A stretch of 8,850 nt of DNA from Gammaproteobacteria bacterium (GTDB lineage Bacteria; Pseudomonadota; Gammaproteobacteria; S012-40), in contig JAOTSL010000126.1 of the NCBI GenBank assembly GCA_029864945.1, positions 1 to 8,850 on the forward strand, given 5' to 3'. The translations under genes were made by a program, and so were the position numbers. Shown here piece by piece: positions 1-6,293 of the stretch (positions are counted from its first letter, which is position 1; each line of letters starts with the position of its first letter). The notes under the pieces were generated by a model. It was given only the letters and a program-made list of their open reading frames with translations, had not been told where the DNA came from and did no database searches.

Positions 1-708
1 CCTTACCTGCTGATTGGTGTGGTGCTCTGGATCGCAATGCTGCAAAGCGGCGTGCACGCCACTCTTGCGGGCATCTTGTTGGCCTTTACTATCCCTATGC
101 GACCAAAATATGACCCAGAACGTTTTCTTTCATATATTAATGAAATGGTTGGGCAGATAAAAAAGGCTTACAGTCGTGAAAATAATCTCGTAAAAAATGA
201 TGAACTACGTGGTAGGGTCAGGGCCTTGGGAGAAGGGGTGATGCTGGTGCAGGCGCCTGCTCAAGTTCTTGAGCATAAAATGCATCTTCCTTCTGCTTAT
301 ATAATAATTCCTATTTTTGCCTTGGCCAATGCCGGTGTCCCTATTGACTGGGCCTCTTTTTCCAGTGTTGTTACTCACCCGGTCTCAGTCGGAATTTCAC
401 TTGGTTTGGTCGCCGGTAAGCTAATTGGTATTGCTGGTTTCTCTTGGATTGCCGTAAAGATTGGGCTAACAACTCTTCCACCTGATTTAAATTTTAAGCA
501 TATTATAGGTGTGGGCTTAATGGGGGGAATTGGTTTTACAATGTCGATATTTATTGCCGAATTGGGTTTTGCGAACCAAGCTGAGGATCTACTAATGGCT
601 AAAAGTGGGATTCTTATCGGCTCTGCTGTGGCTGGTATTTCTGGTTTTATCTGGTTGTATCTTACTGCTGATACAGGTAAAAAATCACATTCCCAGCAAA
701 CGGAATAA
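1..708 (+). CDS. nhaA: Na+/H+ antiporter NhaA, C-terminal part (5' end outside window)
   Basis: Exchanges Na+ (or Li+) for protons across the inner membrane in pH and salt homeostasis. The frame is open from base 1, so the start lies upstream; 235 codons are visible. Family hallmarks seen: SGVHATLAG near the left edge (His codon 55-57, the E. coli His225 equivalent), LEHxxH at 268-282 (the Glu252/His253/His256 pH-sensor cluster), FALANAGV, AGK with Lys codon 418-420 (the Lys300 equivalent), and GIGFTMSIFIAELGF. The ion-binding Asp pair of TM V would be in the missing part. About 57 residues (97-267) separate the end of the TM VIII region from LEH, where E. coli has about 12, so this is the long-loop form. 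The tail after the last TM is short and polar. No other family fits; confidence is high for NhaA. Confidence 0.96.
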   Translation, partial: PYLLIGVVLWIAMLQSGVHATLAGILLAFTIPMRPKYDPERFLSYINEMVGQIKKAYSRENNLVKNDELRGRVRALGEGVMLVQAPAQVLEHKMHLPSAYIIIPIFALANAGVPIDWASFSSVVTHPVSVGISLGLVAGKLIGIAGFSWIAVKIGLTTLPPDLNFKHIIGVGLMGGIGFTMSIFIAELGFANQAEDLLMAKSGILIGSAVAGISGFIWLYLTADTGKKSHSQQTE

Positions 709-723
709 TAGGGGCTAGTGTCG

Positions 724-765
724 TTTAATTTATGCAGCAGTTACAAAACTGCTGCATAAATTAAA
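724..765. repeat. Perfect 19-bp inverted repeat between convergent genes
   Basis: The arms 724-742 and 747-765 are exact reverse complements around the 4-base loop ACAA (743-746). The GC-containing core (ATGCAGCAGTT) is flanked by AT pairs. It lies 16 bases after the nhaA stop and 46 bases after the stop of the opposing gene, a natural place for a bidirectional terminator. However, neither strand has a T-run after the stem (AAATTAAA follows on both), so it is not a canonical intrinsic terminator. It could act in 3'-end formation or RNA stability, or be a protein-binding site. Confidence 0.85.
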
Positions 766-769
766 GCTG

Positions 770-788
770 AAACTTCATGTGGAAGTTT
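770..788. repeat. Small hairpin next to the large palindrome
   Basis: AAACTTC (770-776) and GAAGTTT (782-788) form a 7-bp stem with a 5-base loop. It is AT-rich and lacks a clear T-tract on either strand. It is the first structure met by transcripts leaving the minus-strand gene that ends at 811, so it may help to form or protect that 3' end. The evidence is weak. Confidence 0.4.
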
Positions 789-810
789 AAATGTTTGTTC
801 AGTGTATTTA

Positions 811-2529
811 CTAATCGTCCGCTCGTGACCCAGCCTGCCATTTAAATAAGCCTAAGAAAGCAAATAGCAAAGTAACAAGAAATAGTGGATCAAACCCTGC
901 GGACTTATTTATAGTGCAACCAAATGCATTACTTTTTGATGAGCTATTATTGCTGTTATCAATATCAGCTAGAGGTTCTTCTGACGGGCTTTGTGTAATG
1001 GGAGTAGTGGGAGTGGCGGGAGTAACGACAGCTTGCGTTCCTTGAACTGAAACCTTTCCTTTAAATGTATTATTTGGTCTTATTTGAGGGTCCAGTTGTT
1101 CTGCTGTTACATTGGCTTCAAAATCAAATTCCTGACTTGTTGTAGCCTCTAACTGAAAACTAAAGGTAATCACTTCGCTTTTTACTAATGTACCAATGTC
1201 GCATTGAATGCTGTTTGCGTCAGTATTGATATTACAATTGCCTTTACTGGCTGTTAGATTTTGTATGTTCGAAACGAATGCGGAAGATACTGTTAATTCC
1301 ACATTGGTTGCGCTATCTGGCCCGTGATTGGTAACGTCAAGTTCCAGTTGCTGATTACTATTTAAACTAAGTGCGCGGGAGTGGGGTTTGTTTTGTACTA
1401 TGTTCACGATTTTTGCATTTAATGATAAATCAGCACTGACGAGAGAGCTCGAAATAGGCGTTAGTAAATACGCATGGTATTTTTGATTGAATATTCCAAT
1501 GCCAACAATATGACCTGAAGTATTTATATCGGTAGCATCTTGTAAGCGCCAGCCAGCAAGGTCTGACACTAAAGTATTTAACTCAAAAGCGACCGCGTTT
1601 TCCCATAGAATCGCTTTCCGTCGATTATTGGCGTCAGTGATATTGTTAATCATACCTCCACCAACTATTAGGCCATCATCATTTATACTTGTTGCCCATG
1701 TGACATTATCTATACTTATGCTGAGGTCGGTAAAACCGGTGGTCGTATCCCAAATAAAAGCATTGTTACTAAAATCAACGGGTCTCACGTTATTGGTTAA
1801 AGTGCCTGTTTTGTAGCCGCCTACAATCTGACTTTTATTGTTTATGTCAGATCCCCAGCTAAAAATTATATCGGTTTTGATTTCATTTAATGAGGTCAGC
1901 GTGGTCCCATCCCAGCTAAATGCCTGCCCATTATTTTTGCCGGTGACTATGCCTGCGGTGTTAATAGCTGAGGCCTCGTTGCTTGCGTTGGGTGAATTTG
2001 TAATGGCTGTGATTGTGCCGCTATTCCATATAACCGCTTGAGAAAATCCATTAATATCCTTACTTGCCCCTACAACCTGACCACTACCATTTATACCAGT
2101 AGTGCGACTCGAATTTCCGTCAAGTGAGGTGAGAGCAGGTAACTCAGTTGCGGCACTAAAATCACTGGGCCAGACAAATGCCTGAGAGTCACCGGCTGGA
2201 TTATAAACCTGACCTACAAATTGGGGGGCGGAGTTAAGGTCTGTTAGTTGGTGTGTTTGGGTGACAGGTAGAGGGTATGACCGTCCCGTTGAGGCATTCC
2301 AGTTGAATGCGCGATAAGTTCCGCCGGGGGAATTGCTGTTACGTTCCCAGCCGACTACCTCATTATTATCATTAATTTTTATTTTGAGATTTTGTGAGTC
2401 GTATGCCGAAGTATCAGGAAGATTAAGCTCGCCAAGGTTCGTTAATGTGTAAAGGCTTACAGCAAATGAATTGCTTGAGCAGGTGCCAACCAACGTTAGT
2501 GCGAGCAAAATGGATCGCTTCAACTTCAC
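811..2529 (-). CDS. Secreted HAF-repeat protein with DUF11-like domain and C-terminal sorting signal
   Basis: Probable exported surface protein of unknown function, 572 aa from the GTG at 2529-2527. The N-terminus (KLKR, then a hydrophobic run ending SNSFA) reads as a Sec signal peptide cut after about residue 23. Residues 52-357 hold seven degenerate HAF-type repeats, starting near 52, 98, 146, 189, 229, 282 and 335; the shape is IN..G.IVG followed by AF.W about 15-25 residues later. Residues 366-496 resemble a DUF11/Ig-like fold (VTNHGPDSATNVELTV, with Cys432 and Cys443 perhaps bonded). A Pro/Thr/Ser/Asn linker (500-536) leads to GC (537-538), FDP, a hydrophobic helix (548-562) and a tail with Lys and Arg. 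That tail resembles Cys-containing CTERM sorting tags. The frame stays open to a GTG at 2676, but those 49 extra codons do not look like an export signal and would span the candidate promoter. It is transcribed away from the transferase gene. Confidence 0.8.
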   Translation of the reverse strand: MKLKRSILLALTLVGTCSSNSFAVSLYTLTNLGELNLPDTSAYDSQNLKIKINDNNEVVGWERNSNSPGGTYRAFNWNASTGRSYPLPVTQTHQLTDLNSAPQFVGQVYNPAGDSQAFVWPSDFSAATELPALTSLDGNSSRTTGINGSGQVVGASKDINGFSQAVIWNSGTITAITNSPNASNEASAINTAGIVTGKNNGQAFSWDGTTLTSLNEIKTDIIFSWGSDINNKSQIVGGYKTGTLTNNVRPVDFSNNAFIWDTTTGFTDLSISIDNVTWATSINDDGLIVGGGMINNITDANNRRKAILWENAVAFELNTLVSDLAGWRLQDATDINTSGHIVGIGIFNQKYHAYLLTPISSSLVSADLSLNAKIVNIVQNKPHSRALSLNSNQQLELDVTNHGPDSATNVELTVSSAFVSNIQNLTASKGNCNINTDANSIQCDIGTLVKSEVITFSFQLEATTSQEFDFEANVTAEQLDPQIRPNNTFKGKVSVQGTQAVVTPATPTTPITQSPSEEPLADIDNSNNSSSKSNAFGCTINKSAGFDPLFLVTLLFAFLGLFKWQAGSRADD

Positions 2530-2535
2530 TTTATT

Positions 2536-2542
2536 GTCTCTT
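2536..2542 (-). promoter_or_regulatory. Candidate ribosome binding site deciding the GTG start at 2529
   Basis: Read on the minus strand, AAGAGAC precedes the GTG with about 6-8 intervening bases. Together with the signal-peptide-like sequence that begins directly after it, this favours 2529 over the upstream in-frame GTG at 2676. A TTG two codons downstream (2523-2521) is a less likely alternative. Confidence 0.45.
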
Positions 2543-2560
2543 TTTGTTTTACTAAGATTA

Positions 2561-2589
2561 ATTATTGCACTACAAGCGAAAGGTCGCAA
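2561..2589 (-). promoter_or_regulatory. Candidate sigma-70-type promoter for the HAF-repeat gene
   Basis: On the minus strand there is a -35-like TTGCGA (2589-2584), a 17-base spacer and a -10-like AATAAT (2566-2561), five of six matches to TATAAT. Transcription would start near 2554, leaving a leader of about 25 bases that contains the ribosome binding site for the GTG at 2529. This is motif matching in AT-rich DNA, so chance occurrence is possible. Confidence 0.4.
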
Positions 2590-2670
2590 CCATGATCCCA
2601 AATTCCTCAGTTTAGCGCTTTGAAATTTAAATAACTTATTGATAATCTTAATTGAAATGGCAATTAGATT

Positions 2671-2689
2671 GTTCACTCATTCGGTGAAC
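2671..2689. repeat. Short hairpin GTTCAC/GTGAAC
   Basis: GTTCAC (2671-2676) and GTGAAC (2684-2689) form a 6-bp stem around a 7-base loop. It lies six bases outside the long inverted repeat at 2696-2814 and may be part of the same element. Its sequence resembles 4869-4884 in the other minus-strand gap (13 of 16 bases match). Confidence 0.5.
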
Positions 2690-2695
2690 GCGCTA

Positions 2696-2814
2696 CGACC
2701 CAAATAGCGGCCCTGATTGCCCACCTGCTTTCACAGAAAAACTCGTTAAGGAACTCGCCATTATCTCCTTTTTCTATAAAACCAGATGAACAATCAGAAC
2801 CACTCTTCGGGCCG
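2696..2814 (-). repeat. Long imperfect palindrome, probable structured RNA or REP/MITE-like element
   Basis: Positions 2696-2741 align without gaps against 2769-2814 as an inverted repeat (partners sum to 5510). Of 46 positions, 34 are Watson-Crick pairs. Of the other 12, ten are G-U pairs when read as minus-strand RNA (2698, 2702, 2708, 2711, 2712, 2720, 2721, 2724, 2732, 2734), and only 2705 and 2728 are true mismatches. None of the 12 becomes G-U on the plus strand. The 27-base apical loop (2742-2768) contains GGAG and lies next to an ATG (2761-2759). The element fills much of the 331-base gap 2530-2860, which otherwise holds only the short hairpin and candidate promoter. It could be an untranslated RNA element of the upstream transferase transcript, or a dispersed palindromic repeat. 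No protein or transposase is attached. Confidence 0.7.
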
Positions 2815-2860
2815 TTCAACTGAGGATTTTAGGATGATAATGAGCTAGAAACAAAAGGGG

Positions 2861-4813
2861 TTATTTATGTCGATAAATCAGTTGTCTGTATGCGACACCA
2901 GGAAAAAGGATATGAGCCAGTGCGTCTTTTGTAAATTCAGGGTCATCAGCAATTGAGTTGAATTCCCCCGAATCATCAATACTAAAAGTTTTGGCGGCTT
3001 TGTGTGGTTGGTAGATAGAAACTTTATTATCAACTCGAAAGGCGATTGATTGGGTATATATGGAAACCTGTTTGTTAATTGTATGAGATGTATTACGAAA
3101 CAAGTTCCTGCCAATCATTGGATGTGTTGTTTGCATGCCTAGCAGGCCAAGTGCGGTTGGTAATAAATCTATTTGGCTACCTAGTGTGTCAATTCGAGCG
3201 GGTGTTAATCCAGGGGCGATGATAAGGCCTGGGATTTTATATTTGTTTACAGGAACCAATGAGTTAGCTCTTATCATCATTGGATGATCCCCGGTAATTA
3301 AAAATACGGTATTGTTATAATATTTTTCTTTTTTAGCTGCTTCAAAAAATTTACCAAGTGCATAATCGGTATATTTAGTTGCGTTCTTGGGCGTGTTCGC
3401 TGGCTGTTCGTGTAATTGAATTTTATTTTGAGGAAAGTCATAAGGTTCGTGGTTTGAAATTGTTAAAATGACGGACAAAAAATTTTTGTCCTGTTGCTGA
3501 CGATAGGTCTTGTTGGCTTTGTTAAAAATATCTTCGTCTGATACTCCCCACGTTCCATAATATTCAGGGTCTTCAAAATCATTTTCATCGATGATTTTAT
3601 CAAAACCGTTACCGAGAAAAAAAGCGGACATATTGTCAAAGTGAGCTTCGCCACCATATATAAAACTGGTCTGGTAGCTAAAGTCTTTGAGTAAAGATGC
3701 TATCGTGAAAAATTTATGTTGCGCCAAATCTAGCTTCATAATACTACTGGATTTTGATGTGGGTAAATAACCACTCACCATTGCTTCCATGCCGCGAGAG
3801 GTTCGCGTGCCGATGGAATGAATGTTGGTGAACAATGCGCCTTCTTTACTTAGTGTATCAAAATTAGGTGTGACATCATGACCACCCAGAGTGCCAATGG
3901 AATCTGAACCAAATCCTTCCAATACAATAATTACAAAATTTAGCGGCTGTTCTCTGACTATTGTCGGATTCTGAATGTGTAAGGTGGGAATTTTCTTTGA
4001 TGTGAAATCCTGTTCAGGCACATCCATGTATTTTTTAACACGCTGAATGATTTCTTCCTGTGGCATATCGCCAAATAAATCTTCAGAGTGAATTGAGGCT
4101 TTTTGCGAAAGATAATAAGCGTAAGTCAGTGAGTAGGACGAGTTTTGAGCTAACTGGTTTGTTATGTGGTTATTAGAAAATGCAGCAAGGCCGGGGTTTG
4201 CGTTTGCCTGGCCTAAGCCTGATCTTGCACCAAGCGTCAGTAATAAAATACAAATCGGCAAAGCGATAATGTTTTTCCAATAGGGCCATGGACTAGTGTT
4301 GGATATTAAGTAATTAATGCCAGTCCAGCTTTGTTTGATGAAATAAAAAAGAAAAATAGCGGTGCCAATCAATAAATATTTATAGCCAGCCCAGAGCATT
4401 AAGAATACTTCTTTAGGGTGTGTAAGGTATTGAAAAAATAGTTGGTTGGGGCGGCTGCTGTATTGTGCAAGGAAAGGCCATGAGGCAATTTCGATATAAG
4501 CAAAAAACACACACAGCAACGTAAAATATGTGACTAATATGAAGCGAATAAATTTAAAAAATGCAGGCGGTGTCAGGAGTGTGGCTAAAATAGGGATGGA
4601 AAAGAAAAGACATAAAATAATTGTGTCCATTCGTAAGCCAATAGGCAAAAAATAAAGAAAACTCTCTGTTTGTAACAAACTATCAGAATAAAAAATACCA
4701 AGCGCTATGCGGTTGAGACTAAAAACTATAAGGCATGAGATAAAGATAAAAAAACCTGGCCCTAGTGGGCCAAGTTTTTCAAACAAATTTTTGCAACTAT
4801 TCAGCATGCTCAT
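2861..4813 (-). CDS. LTA synthase/MdoB-family phosphoglycerol transferase (membrane sulfatase-fold)
   Basis: 650 aa. An N-terminal membrane part with about five helices (roughly 19-40, 53-82, 89-113, 146-160, 181-197) precedes a large periplasmic catalytic domain (about 290-575) of the alkaline phosphatase/sulfatase fold. Landmarks expected for LtaS/OpgB-type enzymes: Glu299 in VIIVLEGFGSDSIG, Thr338 in GTRTSRGMEA as nucleophile, His455 in ISNHEPYDFP, and Asp509-His510 in ITGDHP for metal binding. Family members move phosphoglycerol from phosphatidylglycerol to an acceptor and leave diacylglycerol. The acceptor here is unknown: membrane-derived glucans or another envelope glycan are plausible in a Gram-negative, and phosphoethanolamine transfer cannot be excluded. 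The ATG at 4813 has GGGG (4823-4820) six bases upstream; a second Met is two codons in. The start sits right beside the palindrome at 4823-4903. Confidence 0.88.
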   Translation of the reverse strand: MSMLNSCKNLFEKLGPLGPGFFIFISCLIVFSLNRIALGIFYSDSLLQTESFLYFLPIGLRMDTIILCLFFSIPILATLLTPPAFFKFIRFILVTYFTLLCVFFAYIEIASWPFLAQYSSRPNQLFFQYLTHPKEVFLMLWAGYKYLLIGTAIFLFYFIKQSWTGINYLISNTSPWPYWKNIIALPICILLLTLGARSGLGQANANPGLAAFSNNHITNQLAQNSSYSLTYAYYLSQKASIHSEDLFGDMPQEEIIQRVKKYMDVPEQDFTSKKIPTLHIQNPTIVREQPLNFVIIVLEGFGSDSIGTLGGHDVTPNFDTLSKEGALFTNIHSIGTRTSRGMEAMVSGYLPTSKSSSIMKLDLAQHKFFTIASLLKDFSYQTSFIYGGEAHFDNMSAFFLGNGFDKIIDENDFEDPEYYGTWGVSDEDIFNKANKTYRQQQDKNFLSVILTISNHEPYDFPQNKIQLHEQPANTPKNATKYTDYALGKFFEAAKKEKYYNNTVFLITGDHPMMIRANSLVPVNKYKIPGLIIAPGLTPARIDTLGSQIDLLPTALGLLGMQTTHPMIGRNLFRNTSHTINKQVSIYTQSIAFRVDNKVSIYQPHKAAKTFSIDDSGEFNSIADDPEFTKDALAHILFPGVAYRQLIYRHK

Positions 4814-4822
4814 CTTTTGCCC

Positions 4823-4903
4823 CAGAAGCGGCTGTATTTCGTACTCACTCGGTCACATATGTCTATATGCTCCCTCATTCCGTGTGAAATACGGCCGTTT
4901 CTG
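4823..4903. repeat. 81-bp near-palindrome upstream of the phosphoglycerol transferase gene
   Basis: Arms 4823-4844 and 4882-4903 pair over 22 positions: 18 Watson-Crick plus four (4828, 4833, 4841, 4842) that are G-U on the plus strand. A smaller CATAT/ATATG stem (4856-4860, 4865-4869) with loop GTCT lies at the centre, and the region between pairs only partly. The element fills most of the 148-base gap between the kinase stop (4962) and the transferase start (4813). Its inner edge overlaps the presumed GGGG ribosome binding site, so a cruciform or hairpin could affect expression. There is no T-tract typical of an intrinsic terminator. It looks like a REP-type palindromic element. Confidence 0.75.
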
Positions 4904-4961
4904 AAATTAAATCTAAGCACGCTGAACGGTTACAACTTCGAATCATTCTAAAAGAAACCTA

Positions 4962-5906
4962 TTAAAGAAAGCTTTCGAGTTTGTGGCCGAAGTTTTCTTC
5001 GTATAATGCGGCAAATGATTTTTTATCAAATTGGTGATTTTGCGGTCCGTGGCTTGCCATTTTAATTGCGCCAATTAAAGATGCAATCCTTCCGGTTGTT
5101 TCCCAGTCAAGGTCATTCATTATTCCGTAAAGCAGACCAGCGCGGTAAGCATCTCCACAACCGGTAGGATCAATTAATGATTTTGCTTTTGCTGCCGGAA
5201 TTTCATGACGGTGTTTTCCGGTGTAAATATGTGAGCCTTCTCCACCAAGCGTTACAATGTAGGCATCTACTTTTTCTGCAATTTCATGAGGAGATAATCC
5301 AGTACGTTCCTGCAGTAATTCAGCTTCGTAGTCGTTTACTGTTACATAAGTTGCCTGATCGATGAACTTGAGTAGGTCATCGCCATTAAACATCGGCATG
5401 CCCTGACCTGGATCAAAAATAAACGGAATATTTGCGTCACTAAATTCCTGAGCATGCTGAATCATGCCGTCACGACCGTCGGGTGAAACTATACCTATGC
5501 TTACCCCTTTGGCATCAGAAACAGATTGCTCATGTGCAAGGCTCATTGCGCCTGGGTGAAATGCGGTGATTTGATTGTCATCAAGATCAGTTGTGATGTA
5601 GGCCTGACCGGTAAACTCATTGTCGATAACTTTCATATAGTCTTGAGTAATACCGCAAGCTGTCATCCAGTCTGCATAAGGACCAAAATCTTTTCCGACA
5701 ACAGCCATGGGCGTTGGGTCGCCACCAAGCAATTTTAGATTGTACGCAATGTTACCAGCGCAGCCGCCAAATTCTCTTCGCATGGTGGGTACGAGAAAAG
5801 AAACATTTAACATGTGTACTTTGTCCGGCAGTATATGATTTTTAAACTGATCAGGAAAAGTCATTACTGTATCGTATGCGTAAGAGCCGCAGATTAGTGC
5901 AGTCAT
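4962..5906 (-). CDS. PfkB-family kinase, probable adenosine kinase
   Basis: 314 aa, cytoplasmic ribokinase-fold enzyme that most likely phosphorylates adenosine to AMP with ATP. The layout follows mycobacterial-type bacterial adenosine kinase: an N-terminal ICGSYAYDTVMTFPDQF, the substrate-side glycine motif FGGCAGNIAYNLKLLGG (46-62), FHPGAMS, VTLGGEGS, and the C-terminal PfkB signature DPTGCGDAYRAG (246-257) with Asp252 as the expected catalytic base. Other PfkB substrates such as ribose or nucleosides cannot be ruled out by sequence alone. The ATG at 5906 has GGAG (5917-5914) seven bases upstream. It follows dgkA by 26 bases on the same strand and probably shares its transcript. Adenosine recovery would fit next to a glycine/one-carbon operon, since methylation cycles release adenosine; that link is inferred. 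Confidence 0.85.
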   Translation of the reverse strand: MTALICGSYAYDTVMTFPDQFKNHILPDKVHMLNVSFLVPTMRREFGGCAGNIAYNLKLLGGDPTPMAVVGKDFGPYADWMTACGITQDYMKVIDNEFTGQAYITTDLDDNQITAFHPGAMSLAHEQSVSDAKGVSIGIVSPDGRDGMIQHAQEFSDANIPFIFDPGQGMPMFNGDDLLKFIDQATYVTVNDYEAELLQERTGLSPHEIAEKVDAYIVTLGGEGSHIYTGKHRHEIPAAKAKSLIDPTGCGDAYRAGLLYGIMNDLDWETTGRIASLIGAIKMASHGPQNHQFDKKSFAALYEENFGHKLESFL

Positions 5907-5932
5907 TTAATTACTCCAATTTTTAAAAGGGT

Positions 5933-6292
5933 TTAGCCGAAGATAACACATGCCCAGATAATTGCTACATTGAGAAGGGCAAATGAAACCGCGGCGGAGC
6001 CGATGTCTTTTGCTCTGCCGGAAAGTTCGTGTTGTTCAGAACCGATTCGATCAACGACTGCTTCAACAGCTGAGTTTAGCAGTTCAACGATTAATACCAG
6101 AATTAAACTGCCAATGAGCAGGGCAAGTTCGACGCCGTTATCAGCGAAGTAAAAAGCCAGTGGCAACAGTAAAGCGCCAAGCCATACTTCCTGACGAAAG
6201 GCTTCTTCATAACGGTAAGCAGCCTTCAATCCCTGTGAAGAATATTTGGCTGCTTCGATAAAACGTAAAAAACCTCGGTTCTGGTCTGCCAT
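5933..6292 (-). CDS. dgkA: Diacylglycerol kinase DgkA
   Basis: 119 aa from the ATG at 6292, close to the 121 aa of E. coli DgkA. A small inner-membrane trimer that phosphorylates diacylglycerol to phosphatidic acid with ATP. Conserved blocks: AFRQE with Glu29 (E. coli Glu28), IVELLNSAVEAVVDRIG containing Glu70, Asn73 and Glu77 (E. coli Glu69, Asn72, Glu76), then the SEQHELSGRAKDIGSAAV block before the last helix. Three helices are visible: about 36-51, 54-80 and 98-118. The frame also has an ATG at 6322, but that would overlap gcvPB by 29 bases and add an unusual leader. Starting at 6292 leaves one base after the gcvPB stop, and no strong ribosome binding site is seen, so translational coupling to gcvPB is likely. 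Confidence 0.96.
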   Translation of the reverse strand: MADQNRGFLRFIEAAKYSSQGLKAAYRYEEAFRQEVWLGALLLPLAFYFADNGVELALLIGSLILVLIVELLNSAVEAVVDRIGSEQHELSGRAKDIGSAAVSFALLNVAIIWACVIFG

Positions 6293-6293
6293 G

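Noticed and set aside
724..765. Canonical Rho-independent terminator
   Set aside because: The stem is strong, but AAATTAAA rather than a T-run follows on both strands, so it is listed as an inverted repeat.
1628..2041. Plus-strand open frames inside the HAF-repeat gene, and similar antisense frames within the transferase, kinase, gcvPB and tpx genes
   Set aside because: They show no recognisable domain and lie opposite well-supported genes.
2461..2529. Lipoprotein signal (VGTC) at the start of the HAF-repeat protein
   Set aside because: Thr at the -1 position is a poor lipobox residue, and a normal signal peptidase I site (SFA) follows a few residues later.
2693..2761. A 22-codon minus-strand frame with GGAG upstream, considered as a small protein gene
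   Set aside because: It lies inside the palindrome, the spacing to the ATG is only 3 bases, and the amino-acid similarity between arms follows from the inverted repeat. It is kept only as a finding.
2671..2820. Integron attC-like recombination site, because GTTCAAC at 2814-2820 fits the core-site consensus
   Set aside because: No matching core site occurs at the left end, the stem is continuous without the expected extrahelical bases, and no integrase or cassette is present.
2668..2822. Plus-strand open stretch of about 50 codons across the same palindrome
   Set aside because: It has no ATG, GTG or TTG start in frame and no ribosome binding site, and it mirrors the other arm.
4904..4961. 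Promoter for the phosphoglycerol transferase gene (TTGTAA and TAGATT-like boxes on the minus strand)
   Set aside because: No pair of boxes has good sequence and 16-18 base spacing together, so the support is too weak to list.
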